Positions 34,001-45,833 of a DNA stretch of 64,000 bases are shown one piece after another; position 1 is the first letter of the stretch; every line of letters begins with the position of its first letter. Origin of the DNA: Phoma sp. XZ068. Its lineage: Eukaryota > Ascomycota > Dothideomycetes > Pleosporales > Didymellaceae. Position numbers and translations under genes: made by a program. The notes under the pieces were generated by a model that worked only from the letters and a program-made list of their open reading frames with translations, did no database searches and had not been told where the DNA came from. The stretch is taken from positions 744,001-808,000 of the forward strand of contig RBKR01000008.1 of assembly GCA_004835665.1 (NCBI GenBank), given 5' to 3'.

Positions 34001-36327
34001 AGCGCTAGCGCCTTGGTGAGGAAGTTGGTGTTGTAAGACTCAACCCCGACGTGCTTTGCGAGGGCTTTCGCGCGCTCCATGTAAGCTTTGACTTGCTCTT
34101 CGGTGACCGTCGGTGCGTCATCTTCACCACGCGTGGAATGCACACCCAAAGGGGGCATCTTGAAGATTAGTTCCGCAGAGCATTTCGAGTCCTTGTTCGG
34201 CAGGTCTTCGCCACGACGGACGTAGCCCATGGGTTCATCCATAACCCACTTAGGGCGTTTGGCCTTCTCCGCCTTGTCGGCTTCAATGGCTGCAACGGTT
34301 TCTTTAGTCAACTTGCCCTCTTTCTTGTTGTTTGTGGACTTGACATAGCGTTTCTTAATCTCCGCCGGCTTGACGAATTCAACTGGCTGTCCATGCCATA
34401 CGTTCACATTGGCTTGATGTCGGGGCCCTAGTCGAGAGCTGGCGCGCGGATAAATAGCCCTGTCATCATATTGCAAGGCGTCTTCCACTCGGCAGTGAAT
34501 ACCCAGATATCGCATCGGCCACATCTTTGCAAGGGCAATTTCAGCCTGGGTTCCGGGATGAAGGTCGACGTGATTCTCAGGATCAGGTGACGCAGCGCTG
34601 TCGCTACCAACTTCCTCTTCTTCCTCATCGATTATCTCTTCTTCTTCACCGTCTTCGTTGGTAGCACCGATAAGTGGAGTTCGTCGAGCTTCAAGCTTCT
34701 TCTCTTGTGCCCTGCTGCATGGCCCACAAGCCCAAGCAAAACCACGCGAAGGCTTTTTCAGTAACGGCGGGCGAACACAATTCATGTGATATGTGTTGTG
34801 GCACACGGCGCATTCAACGGAGTCATTCCTGAGAAGATTAGCAGGCATCAAAGGAGACGTAACGAAGACTTACGTTGCACAATAGCCAACACAGCGCTTA
34901 CAAGACTTCACTGCGCTAGTCAACTCTTTCACCCTGCTCGTTTCCAAGCAGATGTATTTCCAGCGCTCATCCAGGGCCTTCTTCACCTTCACCGGGACAT
35001 TGATGACCTGGGAGGTTGGGATGACATCGTACCAGCGATGGATGAAGCGATCGAAGACCTGATTGAACCAAAAACTGTCCTTTCCTTTGCGATATTCGTC
35101 AAGGTCGCCGATCTCGCTCCTGTGTAAGATGTTGCACTTTCCTCGCAAAGATGCTATAGGACACAAGTCGGAGTGCATCGTTGCGTACACCAGACGAGTG
35201 TCATTGTTGTAGCGACCAACATCGCGTGGTCGATAAAACCAATTGACTCTGAGTGATTCTACGCGCAAGTTTGGGTCGTTCTCCTTGTGGATAAACTCCA
35301 TGATGCGACACAGATAGTATGGCTCCCCAGGCGGCTCGCACACAAGATACACTTGGTCTAGACGCCGCGTTAGAAATCGGAAGCTAAGCCGTAAATCGTG
35401 GGTGGCGCAACAACACGGCTGTCAGCTGCGCCAAAAGGAAGGTCAGAACTTACCATTGACAGACACAATTTGTCCATCATCTGCTTGCAGGTGGCCATCT
35501 TTCAATATGGCACCGCTGAATTCGAATGTCATCATGTTAGACTCTCGCGTGTATGGCGCTGCTGCTGGGGCCTGGACTTGGGCTTGGGCACCGCGCTTGC
35601 TGGCCTGGCTTGGCGCAGCTGCACTTGCTTGAGTACCATTTGTGGTATCTTTGGTGGCATTCTTTCGCCGTTTTGTTGTGGATTGCGCTGTGTTGGTCTG
35701 AGTTGCTGGCGTGGTTGCCGATGACCCGGAAATACTGAGGTTTGCTTGGTTGTCTTTTGGATTGGTTCCGGAATTACCCCACGGCGCACTACCCTGTCCA
35801 GCACCTGCACCCTTCTTTCCACTCACACCTGAAGGTTGACCACTTTCGGCAACCACAGAACTTCGCGATGGCGGATCAGACGCGTTTCCGTTCGTCGATG
35901 CAGGGACTGTCATCTCAAAATCCATTTCAGTGTCTTCGGCATAGTTGATGCGCGACCTGCCCGGACGGTTACGCGATCGCGTTCCATAGGGCGCAGCAGC
36001 GGCCTCCTCTGAGTCCTTTCTCGAAGGCTGCACTGAATCAGAGTCGTTGTTTCCGGCATCCTGCTCTTGCTGATCCACGTCCATGGCGGTAGTCGCGTCA
36101 GTAGGAGCAGGTGGCGGAGGCTGATTTTCTGTAGTAGAAATTGCGGGAGTTGAATTTCTGGTAGATGAGGCCTTGCTGGTAGCTTTTGAAGGCGTGACAC
36201 CTTCTGTGGCGTTGGTGTCGTTCATGTCACCGTTATGCGCGTCGACTTTCCCGTGCATTGAATCTGCACTGGCCGGACTCCCGGTTTTGGACACTTGAGC
36301 ATCGCCATCCTCTTTCTGTGCATCCAT
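31029..36327 (-). CDS. SNT2: SNT2-like chromatin reader (BAH, SANT, PHD fingers)
   Basis: Four exons: 36327-35454, 35357-34874, 34828-32944 and 32897-31029, 1703 residues, all junctions in phase. Order: disordered N-terminus with an acidic/basic segment (to about 285); BAH domain on exon 2 (DQVYLVCEPPGEPYYLCRI onward); a first PHD finger (CAVCHNTYHMNCVRPPL, about 455-500); a SANT/Myb module near 780 (KKWNEGVAKYGSEIRNVR); a GATA-type finger (CKFCTVRHSRQWRR to CLRCANLW); a second PHD (CAVCRSADGTRLECAACRL); an extended PHD on exon 4 (WVHVYCALWHAEVKF, then CKICKASGNGACVSC); another CxxC pair; and a long Pro-rich tail. This is the Snt2 architecture. Yeast Snt2 works with Ecm5 and Rpd3 in stress transcription and in ubiquitination of excess histones. 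In several plant pathogens SNT2 affects development. Confidence 0.94.
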
Positions 36328-39300
36328 TTTGACGTCTTACCGATTGAATTGCGAGATGCGTCAGATGGCCTATGTAGCAAGCCTAGGGGGGTGAGATGCT
36401 GAAAAATTGCCCCGTGAAGAGCGACTGTCGAGGTCGCATGGAAGGACGAATGGCGTAGAACGCGGAACTTCAACCCTAGAAACCAAATGTGGCAATATTA
36501 AGGTTGAACCGACTGTTGGAGAATTCCAGCGGATCGTAAGAGTTGGTATGGATCCAAAGCAAGGCGCCAAAGCGCGTCGGGAAGGATACTGAAGATTGGA
36601 GTGTGAGGAAGTGTCGAGGAAGAAGCATGGGAGAAGACCGCGGAGCCATTCACGTAGTAGCGCACAGACCAACCACCTTCAATCCGCCGCGTTATATCTC
36701 CTCTGACGCAGGCCCATCAGACTGCCGTTCCTATCGGGAAGCACCGCACTTGTCCTTGCTACGTCGCAGGCGCGCCTGTTGAGGGCCACGTACACGCATG
36801 GTAGATGAATCTTCGTTTTGCACAAGTCTTCTACTTTCGAAGTTCACACATCACCGTCGCATAGATCGCGTTCACGAGTGTCTCATCCACTAATTTCGAA
36901 GAGCATGACAAGGAAAGCCACAATACGAGGGAAGGTCCCCATCACCGGAGCCGTGAAGTTCGCCAATGCTGATCCTTCTCAAGTGTTGTCAGAGGCGAAG
37001 CTGCGCAGCAAGTGACTGTAGTGTGGAGATCGCATATCATCGACTCGACAATGTTGCGAATCTTCGTGCAATAGCCGCAAAGCCAGTTGTTCGGGTCACG
37101 GGTTGCGATTGGACTGCCTTGTGGTTTCGCTAGTAGATCCACGAGCACCGTTGGCGACGGACCTCAGAACTCCAGAAGTGTCGATGTCTTATTAGTGCGG
37201 CCCTAGGCGGCGGCAGGGGTGAGAGCCCTGAAGGGATCAAATATTCGGGGTGACAAAGAACAGAAAACCCGTCCATGATCGCTGCCACCCAATTTTCTTT
37301 ATCGCAAATTAGCATGGTAGCGCCTGAAGCAGCTATCAGCAGCTCAGCAGTGCAGTGCTAGCAACCTGCAGTGATCGCATTTGCGATGATTTCGCAGTAC
37401 CTGAATCTGATCATGTTCCGGCCGCATCCTTTTACGGGCCGACCACGATCACCACGCGTGACAAGGTATCCCATCGAAAAAATGCCCTTTGCATTCTCAC
37501 GCCGAGTTTGTGTGTGGCAGTTGATTCAAAGATGCATGCGACCAGGTCAGCGCCGTCAACCAGCGGGCGCAGATCCATTACCACGACTGAGGCCGGTGTC
37601 GAAAGTTCAGCCGTGCGCTAACCAGTTCTGCCGGACACCATGCAATCATCAGCCACCACTCGCTAGACGCGAAGTGATCTGATTGGACGATCGATCGCGG
37701 CCCTGGACCTCATCTCGTCGGCCACATTCGCTGTTGGCGGATATCAGCTCCTCCAACTGTAAGCAGAGGGCGACGGAATGCCAGAGACGTGCATCCGCGA
37801 TCGCAGAGAACATGTCGTAGATTAGCGCATATGATAATACCTTGATAGAAGAGATGTTGGTGGCGACTGTTGAATGTCTCTGAGACCAAGGAGACTGCTT
37901 GATCTCGGCGAGCCGTCCATATGCGTTACAGAAAAGTTCAACATCCTCACGTCACACGCAGAGAACATCTCGAACCATGTGCTCCATGACTTATCCGACA
38001 ATACTCCTATCGTTCCGTGTACTCATCTACGCATCTTGCTAGCCACAATTCTTCCCACCGCAACTCTAAGTTCTGTTCCGTTCACTCTCAGTGTGGCGTG
38101 CGCAAGCTTGGGAGCAATCCGCGCCTGTGCGAGTCGCACATACGATCATCAAACGAGCCCGGACATTGAGGTGATTTACCACCCTTATGCCTCCCTGTTA
38201 GCCAGCGTACATATAGCGAACAAGATGAGGATTATGTGAAGCAGCAACATCACAATGCTAATTTTTGTCTCTGTAGAGCAGCCATGGCGCATCAATTACT
38301 CATCCTAGCTAAGCAGCCCTGGGGTTTTTCAGAATTCTGAGCATCAAACGAAATGCCGCCGATAAGGCTTGTAATCGTCTGGCTAACTGTATGCTTGCAG
38401 TAGATAGGAGATATGGCTTGGCTGCTTTCCTTCCATTTGCATACGCTCTCTGGTGATTCTGCAAAACAAAGCCTGCGAAGTGTGGGCTTCTTTGGCTGTT
38501 GAACGAGTTGGATAAGTCAGCATCAGGCTGCGCAATGTAAGATTCACCGATCAGCAAGACGGTGAGCATGAGCACAAGGTCCGTTCAGGCCACAACTACA
38601 GCCTTGTCATCGCTGAAGAAGACAGTGAGCTCTTTGCGTAGCGAGTCATCGACACAATAGCCCTGGTACGCAAACAATCACGCCACTGTGATGCATACCA
38701 ACCGCCAAAGATGTATATCAAATTCTCTGAATTTGACGTCCTGTGCAGTCTTTCACCATCGCTGTAGAACCCCGCATAACCCACTTGACCATACTTTTCT
38801 CTGGACTCGGTGCTACATGAGGGCAGTCCCTCCGATAGTTCTTGTTGGGTTCACTCTGGGGAAGAAGCCTAAAATAAGCCCAAGTGCGTGGCGTGGCCCT
38901 GGTCCTGTACAAGCAAAAGCGTTACGATCGTCACATCTTGTGCCCGAAAATAGACAGTTGTTGCGAGAATACACTTCGGAACGTAATTTGGCTACTACGA
39001 GAACAACGTGTTCGCAGCTGCGATTGTGCGCGGTTGTCACACAGCTGCAAACATGCCATATGAAAGTGGGAGAAAAGATCCTCGGCAAAGTCTCGCGGCA
39101 TGACAGCACGGTCTTGTTGACAATTTTCCAAATGAGGTGGAGCCTGCCACGACCGCCCTTGCTTCTTCAGTGCGTCATCGGGCCGCTGTCCTGCATCAGT
39201 CAAACCCCACGCGACTGCAAAAGCTAGTCATGTATTGCTGGTCATGCATGCACTCCATCCCCATCAAGATGATCACCTTCAGTAAGAGCAAGCAAATTGT

Positions 39301-39526
39301 CAAAAAGACGATCAGAGGCGACATGCAAATCAAATGATAGGCTATTAAATAAGTACCGTCATGACATTTGAACATAACACACATCGTCGCCAAGTTTACC
39401 CCTCAACTGTACCACCACATGAACGCATCAACCGAACGTGTGAGCTCCCGATCCACCCCGGACCCCTTGATATGTTTGTTTGCACCTAGCAGAGCGAATG
39501 TTGGTTGGTTACCATCAGACACTGAA
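36328..39526. other. Gene-poor 3.2-kb region
   Basis: The longest open frames (121 and 179 codons on the plus strand) show no domain, no signal peptide and no consistent codon usage. I saw no inverted terminal repeats, no reverse-transcriptase or transposase motifs and no tRNA. The first few hundred bases should include the SNT2 promoter. Confidence 0.55.
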
Positions 39527-40161
39527 TTACAAGGCGAAAACGGCCAGGAGACCAGCGAGACCAGCACCTCCCATGCGAGCAGTGATGGAGTTGCCAGCGT
39601 TAGTAGGCTGGGAAGCGGCGCCGGAGCCAGTCTGGCTAGGAGAGGAGCCAGAGCCGGATTGACCTGCATTGAAGTTAGCGAAGGTACATACTACGGATAT
39701 AATGACCATACCAGAGGTGGGCCTAGCAGAGTTGGAGGAGCCAGTGCCAGAGGCAGCACCGGAAGAAGCAGCAGCACCGCCGGGGATCTGGGAGCCAGTC
39801 TGCGACGAAGGGAAGAGGCTGGCAATGCAGCTCTGGACACAGTCGGAGTACTTCTTGGTAGCATCGGGGGTACCGTCACCCTGGTCGCACTTAGCGGCGC
39901 ACTCGGTGGTCTCGATGGCCTGGGAAGCGTTGGGGCGCGCATTGCCCAAGCACGAAGCCTGGCAAGTACTGTGGTTGTGTGAGCGAGGGTAGCAGATTGA
40001 GCTGCAACTGAGTCTTACACGTCGCCAGCAGAGCAACCCGAAAGACAGCTAATGGAGGGAGAAACTCCAGCAGCGGCGGTAGTCGCAGGAGCGCTGGTCA
40101 CGGCGGAGGACTGCGCGAGAGCGCCGGCAGCGAAGGCGATGAGAGCAATTGTGAACTTCAT
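39527..40161 (-). CDS. Small secreted cysteine-rich protein, probably GPI-anchored
   Basis: Three exons: 40161-40019, 39968-39712 and 39663-39527, 178 residues. The start MKFTIALIAFAAGALAQ is a clean signal peptide with likely cleavage after ALA. The mature part has eight cysteines arranged as four C-X3-C pairs (CLSGC, CQASC, CAAKC, CVQSC), then a Ser/Gly/Ala-rich stalk, and ends in a hydrophobic stretch (GGAGLAGLLAVFAL) typical of a GPI-addition signal. The second intron (48 bases, GCTAAC branch point) keeps frame, so an unspliced reading is also open; splicing is preferred because of its perfect signals. Likely a wall or plasma-membrane surface protein. It resembles CFEM-like proteins in size but the Cys spacing is not that of CFEM. 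Confidence 0.83.
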
Positions 40162-40598
40162 TTTGAATATTGAGTCGCGTGATGCGATTGAATTTGTATA
40201 AGCGAAGGTAGTGCTGAATTAGTATGAGTATTGAGAAATTAGAGCGAGTGAGTGTAATGCAATTGAAGAATTGAATCTGTGGGAAGAACGAGTGTACAGA
40301 AGTGTTGGATCGACTTCCCGTGTTTCTGGGGAAGAGCCAGCTTTATTGACCGTTACAAAGGGGCGACGGGCGGCCCACAAGCGAATGAGCATTCGCAAGG
40401 GTTTATTTGCGGTCACGCCAGGCCCCTAAAGGCTTGGTTGCCAGTGGATTTGGCGCTCATTTCATGCAGGTCGGGAGCAAAGCGCAGGGTTTCTTCTCCG
40501 CTTGATCGGCGCGAAACACGCTAAACGAAACAACAACGCGTGAACTTTAGGCTCCATTGCCACCATTGAAACGGCCATTGCCAACACTGTGCAACACC
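40162..40598. promoter_or_regulatory. Divergent intergenic region (secreted Cys-rich protein / MPH1)
   Basis: 437 bases between divergent starts. No operator or repeat was identified. Confidence 0.4.
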
Positions 40599-43500
40599 AT
40601 GTCGGACAGTGATGACTACGGCGATGGATACGATGACACCGAGTTCTTTAATGCAGCGACGCAGGCTGAGAAAGAAAACACACCTGCATTCCATCCGTCG
40701 CCCCGACCGACCAAACGCCGGAAAGTTGGCCAACCACGTGAAGAGCCCAAGCCCATTCCGTACAAGAAGACGCCAAATCGACGACGACAACCATTTGCAG
40801 GATCATCGGACGAGGAAGGTTCAGACCTGGAGGACGATAGCGATGGCTCGTTTGGCACAGGTGAAAAGGATGATTCGCCAACGATGAATGAAAAGCCAAG
40901 TGGAAAGCGACTATCAACTCACAAGAAGAGGCCTACATCCAGACAGCACAATGAGGCTGATGAAGATGATGATGCATCGCCCGCAAGAGCAACCTTAGCT
41001 CAGAAGCGGCGAGAACGCATACACATCCCAACAGCAGAACTAGACATGACAGATGTCTTCTTCACGCAACCGCCACAAGAGCATTCTCCACCATGGAAGC
41101 CTAGAGGCGCAATTTGGGCAAAGCCAGCTAATATTGGAGTGCACCGCCCTTTACCAGACCCTACTATGCGTATTGGGCAAGATGCAAAGAAGAACATGGC
41201 TTTGCCTGGCAAACAATCGGTCTCATCTCGACCAAAGGCAGTATCTCATGTCTCCATAAACGAATCTGGCTCTGCCATCGAGGACGATGAGCCTTCTCAG
41301 TCGCCTGTGGCGACTAGCGTTCCAACAGCTTACGACTACACGCAGGACCTTGCTGATCTGCCATCCGATGCATTCTCATCTTCTACAGCGTCACCGCAGA
41401 AGCAAGACGGTGATGACGATGTCACAATGCTGTCAGCGAGCCGCAAAAGGATCGTAGCACCTCAAGATGGTTTGCGGCAAACCACCTTGTTTGGGCGACA
41501 TGGCGCTGATGGCCAGATGCCACCATCACAGGTGAACAAGCGTTACAACTTTGTCGTCGACCAGAAGCAAGAGGCACCGACCCATCACAAGCTCGATCAC
41601 GAAGCCCTGAAGACTTGGGTATACCCGACGAATCTGGGAACGATCCGAGATTACCAGTTCAACATCGTGCAGCGGGGCCTTTTCCACAACCTCCTTGTTG
41701 CTCTGCCCACTGGTCTCGGAAAGACCTTCATTGCAGCAACAATTATGTTGAATTGGTACCGCTGGACGACCGAGTCGCAGATCGTTTTCGTCGCGCCAAC
41801 GAAGCCGCTTGTCTCCCAGCAAGTCGGGGCTTGCTTTGGTATCGCTGGTATACCTCGGTCTGCCACCACTATGCTTACAGGAGGCGTACAACCGGGACTC
41901 CGATCCGAGGAGTGGAAAAGCAAACGCGTCTTCTTCATGACACCTCAGACCCTGTTGAATGATCTGAAGAGCGGGTATGCAGATCCCAAGAAGATTGTCT
42001 TACTGGTAGTCGACGAGGCACATCGAGCAACTGGCTCATACGCATACGTCGAGGTAGTAAGTTTCCTGCGACGCTTCAACCAAAGCTTCCGTGTTTTGGC
42101 TCTCACAGCAACCCCGGGCGCGGACGTCGAGGCGGTCCAGAAAGTCATTGACGGGCTTGATATTTCAAGAGTCGAGATTCGAACGGAGCGCTCAATGGAC
42201 ATCTGCAACTATGTACACCAGCGTAGGATTGAAAAGCGAGTGTTTCAGAACAGCGACGAGATGGAGATGTGCATGGACCTCTACAGCCAAGCCCTGCAAC
42301 CACTCGTAAATCAGGTGTCAGGTATGGGTGCATATTGGAGTAATGATCCCCGAACTTTGACGCCGTATGGTTGCACGCAAGCAGCAAACAAGTGGGTGAA
42401 TGAAGCGGGAAGGCATGCGAACGCGGGTGTGAAGAACATGGTTCGCACTATTTTGACTCTGCTCGCTTCTATTGCTCATGGCATGGATTTGCTCAAGTTT
42501 CACGGCATGGCACCCTTCTACACCAAGCTGAAGGACTTCGCAGATGACAGCCAGAAAACGAAATCGAAGTACAAGAAGCAGATTCTTGAAAGTGACGCGT
42601 TCAAAAAGCTCATGACACGACTAGATACCTGGATCAACGACGAGAACTTTGTCGGGCACCCCAAGCTCGACTACGTCCAAGAGTGCATCCTAGAGCACTT
42701 TGTCAATGCAGGCGAAGGGCCAAACGCTTCGCAGACCAGGATCATGGTATTTGCTCACTTTCGGGACAGCGCCGAACAGATTGCTCGTATACTGAAGAAA
42801 CATGAGCCTATGATTCGGCCCCGTGTGTTCGTCGGCCAAGCAACAGCAAAGAACTCGGAAGGTATGAACCAAAGAGAGCAACTAGAAGCCATCGACGAGT
42901 TCAAGGCGGGCAAGTACAACACACTTATCGCCACCTCCATCGGTGAGGAAGGTCTTGATATTGGCGAAGTAGATCTTATCATTTGTTATGACTCAAAAGC
43001 ATCGCCAATCCGCATGTTGCAAAGGATGGGACGTACGGGTCGCAAGCGTGAAGGCAAAATCATCATGCTTCAAATGCAAGGGAAAGAGGAGAATGATGCC
43101 AACAAAGCTAAAGACAGCTACGAAAAGATGCAAGAGCTCATCGCAAATGGGTCACACTTCACTTTCCACGACGAGATTTCTCGAAGGATTGTACCACCTG
43201 ACGTTAGGCCAGTTGTCGATCGCCGAACTGTGGACATACCTCCAGAGAACTCTCAGCAGGATTGGCTTCCTGAGCCGAAGAAGAAAGGGCGAACGAAGAA
43301 GCCACCAAAGAAGTTTCACATGCCCGATGGTGTGTTGACTGGTTTCGTAACTGCTGGCCGGATGGATGAAGAGATTGTGCCTAAAGGCCGCAGCAAGAAG
43401 ATGCCTTCTATTACATATCCAAGCGAAGAGGTGTTCGACGTGCCGTCGTTTGAATCAGTTTTACTAGATCAAACAGCAACGAACGACCTGGAAAGGCGCT

Positions 43501-44537
43501 TTCAGACCGTATTCGACGATGACGATGCCCCTATGGTCAGCGCTCTAGATCTCAGTCAACACGCCGATCACCAGCGTATTTTGACTAAGACACAGCTTCT
43601 ACGAGAATCCGGGCAGAAGTCGCGGGATTTCGTCGCCACTATGCAGCGGATACACGACATGGATACCGACCGTGTAGAGCTATTCAAACAAAACCTTCAC
43701 CATTCCGATTACGAGTCAGATGGTATAGATGATGACATTTTAGTTGCAGACACAGAATCGCGGCCGGTCATACGCGAGGATATGTGGGCTGACGATGATC
43801 GCGGGTCATCAGAAGTCATCGAATCTAAAGGCAAGCGTAAAGCAAAAGCGAAAGCAGCGCCGAAGGCCAAGACTAACCCCGTATCTAAACCGAAGGCAAA
43901 GATACAGCCGAAGAGTCCAGCCCCTAGGGCCCGTACGCTCAAGGAGACAGCTACAGTGGCTGCTGCTGAGACACCGATTCGACCGTCCAAGGCAAAGGAT
44001 CAGACACCGAGGACAAAGACACCGAACTGGAGGGTCTCAGCTCTAGCAGGAGAGGGCGAAGAATCGTCTCCGCCACCCACTGATCCTCGGTTCCGCGTAG
44101 CCTCACAGGCTGATACGATAGGCTCCGAGGACACTCTAGCAGACGGAGAAGGAGAGGATCCATCGCTCTGGAAGCTGGATTCTGACCTCCATAGCTTCAT
44201 TGTCGACGGTACAATCGTAGAGGAGGAGGTACCAGCGTCAAGTCTACCTGGACTAGACTTCAATGGTCTTGGAAAGGCTACTCAGGCGATGATCAGATCC
44301 GCTACGAAGCCGAGGAGGCCTGCAAGAGCTGAGAAACTCTTCACTAGCGACATCACCGACAACGATGCGGTGGTAAGTAGTGACAGCAACGACGATGCGC
44401 CCCTGGCCAAGCCAGGCAGGGGTGCAAATAAGAAGCCCGCCTACGTTATAGACTCTGCCTCTGATGAGGAACTTTCACCCATTGTACAGAGGAAGAGAGT
44501 GCGCAGAGTGATTGATGATGACGAAGACGATGAATGA
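40599..44537 (+). CDS. MPH1: MPH1/FANCM-type DNA helicase
   Basis: One exon, 1312 residues from the ATG at 40599 (MSDSDDYGDGYDDTEFFNA); the open frame extends 14 codons upstream without another ATG. The acidic N-terminal region is disordered. The helicase core begins near 345: IRDYQFNIVQRGLFHNLLVALPTG (part) with Walker A PTGLGKT at about 370, Walker B/DEAH (VVDEAHRATG) at about 472, TATPG, and motif VI QRMGRTGRKREGKI. These FANCM/Mph1 features place it in SF2. The tail is Lys/Ala/Pro-rich and ends in an acidic DDDEDDE. The enzyme unwinds D-loops and migrates forks, limiting crossovers in recombinational repair in the nucleus. The long frame without introns is unusual among its neighbours but normal for Mph1 in many fungi. 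Confidence 0.95.
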   Translation: MSDSDDYGDGYDDTEFFNAATQAEKENTPAFHPSPRPTKRRKVGQPREEPKPIPYKKTPNRRRQPFAGSSDEEGSDLEDDSDGSFGTGEKDDSPTMNEKPSGKRLSTHKKRPTSRQHNEADEDDDASPARATLAQKRRERIHIPTAELDMTDVFFTQPPQEHSPPWKPRGAIWAKPANIGVHRPLPDPTMRIGQDAKKNMALPGKQSVSSRPKAVSHVSINESGSAIEDDEPSQSPVATSVPTAYDYTQDLADLPSDAFSSSTASPQKQDGDDDVTMLSASRKRIVAPQDGLRQTTLFGRHGADGQMPPSQVNKRYNFVVDQKQEAPTHHKLDHEALKTWVYPTNLGTIRDYQFNIVQRGLFHNLLVALPTGLGKTFIAATIMLNWYRWTTESQIVFVAPTKPLVSQQVGACFGIAGIPRSATTMLTGGVQPGLRSEEWKSKRVFFMTPQTLLNDLKSGYADPKKIVLLVVDEAHRATGSYAYVEVVSFLRRFNQSFRVLALTATPGADVEAVQKVIDGLDISRVEIRTERSMDICNYVHQRRIEKRVFQNSDEMEMCMDLYSQALQPLVNQVSGMGAYWSNDPRTLTPYGCTQAANKWVNEAGRHANAGVKNMVRTILTLLASIAHGMDLLKFHGMAPFYTKLKDFADDSQKTKSKYKKQILESDAFKKLMTRLDTWINDENFVGHPKLDYVQECILEHFVNAGEGPNASQTRIMVFAHFRDSAEQIARILKKHEPMIRPRVFVGQATAKNSEGMNQREQLEAIDEFKAGKYNTLIATSIGEEGLDIGEVDLIICYDSKASPIRMLQRMGRTGRKREGKIIMLQMQGKEENDANKAKDSYEKMQELIANGSHFTFHDEISRRIVPPDVRPVVDRRTVDIPPENSQQDWLPEPKKKGRTKKPPKKFHMPDGVLTGFVTAGRMDEEIVPKGRSKKMPSITYPSEEVFDVPSFESVLLDQTATNDLERRFQTVFDDDDAPMVSALDLSQHADHQRILTKTQLLRESGQKSRDFVATMQRIHDMDTDRVELFKQNLHHSDYESDGIDDDILVADTESRPVIREDMWADDDRGSSEVIESKGKRKAKAKAAPKAKTNPVSKPKAKIQPKSPAPRARTLKETATVAAAETPIRPSKAKDQTPRTKTPNWRVSALAGEGEESSPPPTDPRFRVASQADTIGSEDTLADGEGEDPSLWKLDSDLHSFIVDGTIVEEEVPASSLPGLDFNGLGKATQAMIRSATKPRRPARAEKLFTSDITDNDAVVSSDSNDDAPLAKPGRGANKKPAYVIDSASDEELSPIVQRKRVRRVIDDDEDDE

Positions 44538-44645
44538 GCTTCACATGCATATAGATCATGACATACATAGAGAGCGTTGCTAGTTTCCCAATCATGTGTC
44601 ATCTAAAGAAGTGACTTGCCTTGATTGCTTTCATTCTGCAGTGGC

Positions 44646-45213
44646 TTATTCGAATTGTTTCCAATACTCAGGTTCGAAGCCTTCCATTTGCTGTGTGTAT
44701 GATTCTCCAGCTTTGACCCATCCTTTGATACCACCGCCAAGAGTCAAGGACTGTATGTCATCATCACCCTTCTCAGCAATATAGTCTGCGAACCAGCCTG
44801 AGCAGCGCGGACCTCTGCCATTCGAGGAGCCTGTTGTGTCTCAGCCACCGTGCAGTCAGCCGGACAAAGCCAGTAGTAACGTGATATTGCTCACCCCAGT
44901 TACACGCCACAGCACTGACGATAAGAAAACTATCAATGGAACTACATTGCTTACCACAGTAAAATGCAACCTTCTTTACGCCTGCCCGTTTGCACAGATC
45001 GAACAATGCTGCTCTGTTCATGTAAAAGCTGTGGGCAGGCAAATTCAAGCTGCCCTTGATAGTCCCACCCTCGTAATCAGTCCGGCGCACATCCACCAAG
45101 AGTAGTTCACCAGAACCTAGATTGTGTAGAGCCTCCTCGCGTGAGATGGTGGGTGCCGTGATGCGAGGCGCGGGGAAGGCATCGTGCCAGTTAGGCTTCG
45201 GGGCGTCAGTCAT
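44646..45213 (-). CDS. Rhodanese-fold protein, arsenate reductase / CDC25-like phosphatase
   Basis: Two exons: 45213-44955 and 44830-44646, 147 residues. The 124-base intron must be removed because it separates the start of the active-site loop from the rest. Spliced, the loop reads FYCGSSNGRGPR, a CX5R pocket. Upstream is the rhodanese signature LLLVDVRRTDYEGGTIKGSLNLPAHSF (in part), and downstream GWFADYI and LTLGGGIKGWVKAGE. The size and loop length fit yeast Arr2/Ych1 and fission-yeast Ibp1. Members act as arsenate reductases or weak phosphatases; sequence alone cannot choose. No arsenite transporter is nearby, so arsenic resistance is not supported by context. The gene is divergent from ERO1. 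Confidence 0.86.
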
Positions 45214-45833
45214 TGCGAAATTGTATCACACGAGAGGCATCCACGGAACACAGGCGTTTGACTCCCGCAATCTGTCCAGTTCAGGAGACTTTTCAAGGGT
45301 GTTTATGCGGCCGTTCCGCGCCGTTGACTGTTGAGGTTGAGGCTCTGGCCCACTAGCCGCACCTGTCAGGGCCTGCCAGCTGCTCTTTCCCCGACACCGC
45401 CACAGCGAATGGCCACCGTTGCGAGTTCCGCAGATGGTCCGACGGACGTATGATTACATCGCTGGTCCGCCAGTGTTATTAATTCAAATCTACAGTCTGT
45501 CCTTTCAGCAGCTGCCTGCCGCTTTGACCCTGCGCTTCATATACCCACGCTTTGTCCTTCATTTACGCGGCTCATCCGTGTCGTCTTAGATTTCCTATTG
45601 CGACCACCGCCTCGGCCAGAGCTCCTGCCATTCGTGTCGACTGCGTTTCAATGCACTCTGCCCTCTTGCCAATTACCCCACACCAATATACGGCTGCTAA
45701 TCTTCCGGCTGCTCTTTAACTGTGAGTGTACCCGGCGTCACGAGTTGCAAAGTTCCCGCCGCTTTCGAAACTCACATTGCAGACGTTTGCTGACCTGAGG
45801 ACTATAGTAGCACACTTTCAGCTATAGACAAAG
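45214..45833. promoter_or_regulatory. Divergent promoter region of the rhodanese gene and ERO1
   Basis: 620 bases between divergent starts. A pyrimidine-rich stretch lies in the half next to ERO1. No unfolded-protein-response element was identified with confidence. Confidence 0.4.

Noticed and set aside
38688..39227. 179-codon open frame in the gene-poor region
   Set aside because: Basic, Cys/Pro/Arg-rich sequence with no domain, and overlapping frames on the other strand; looks like chance.
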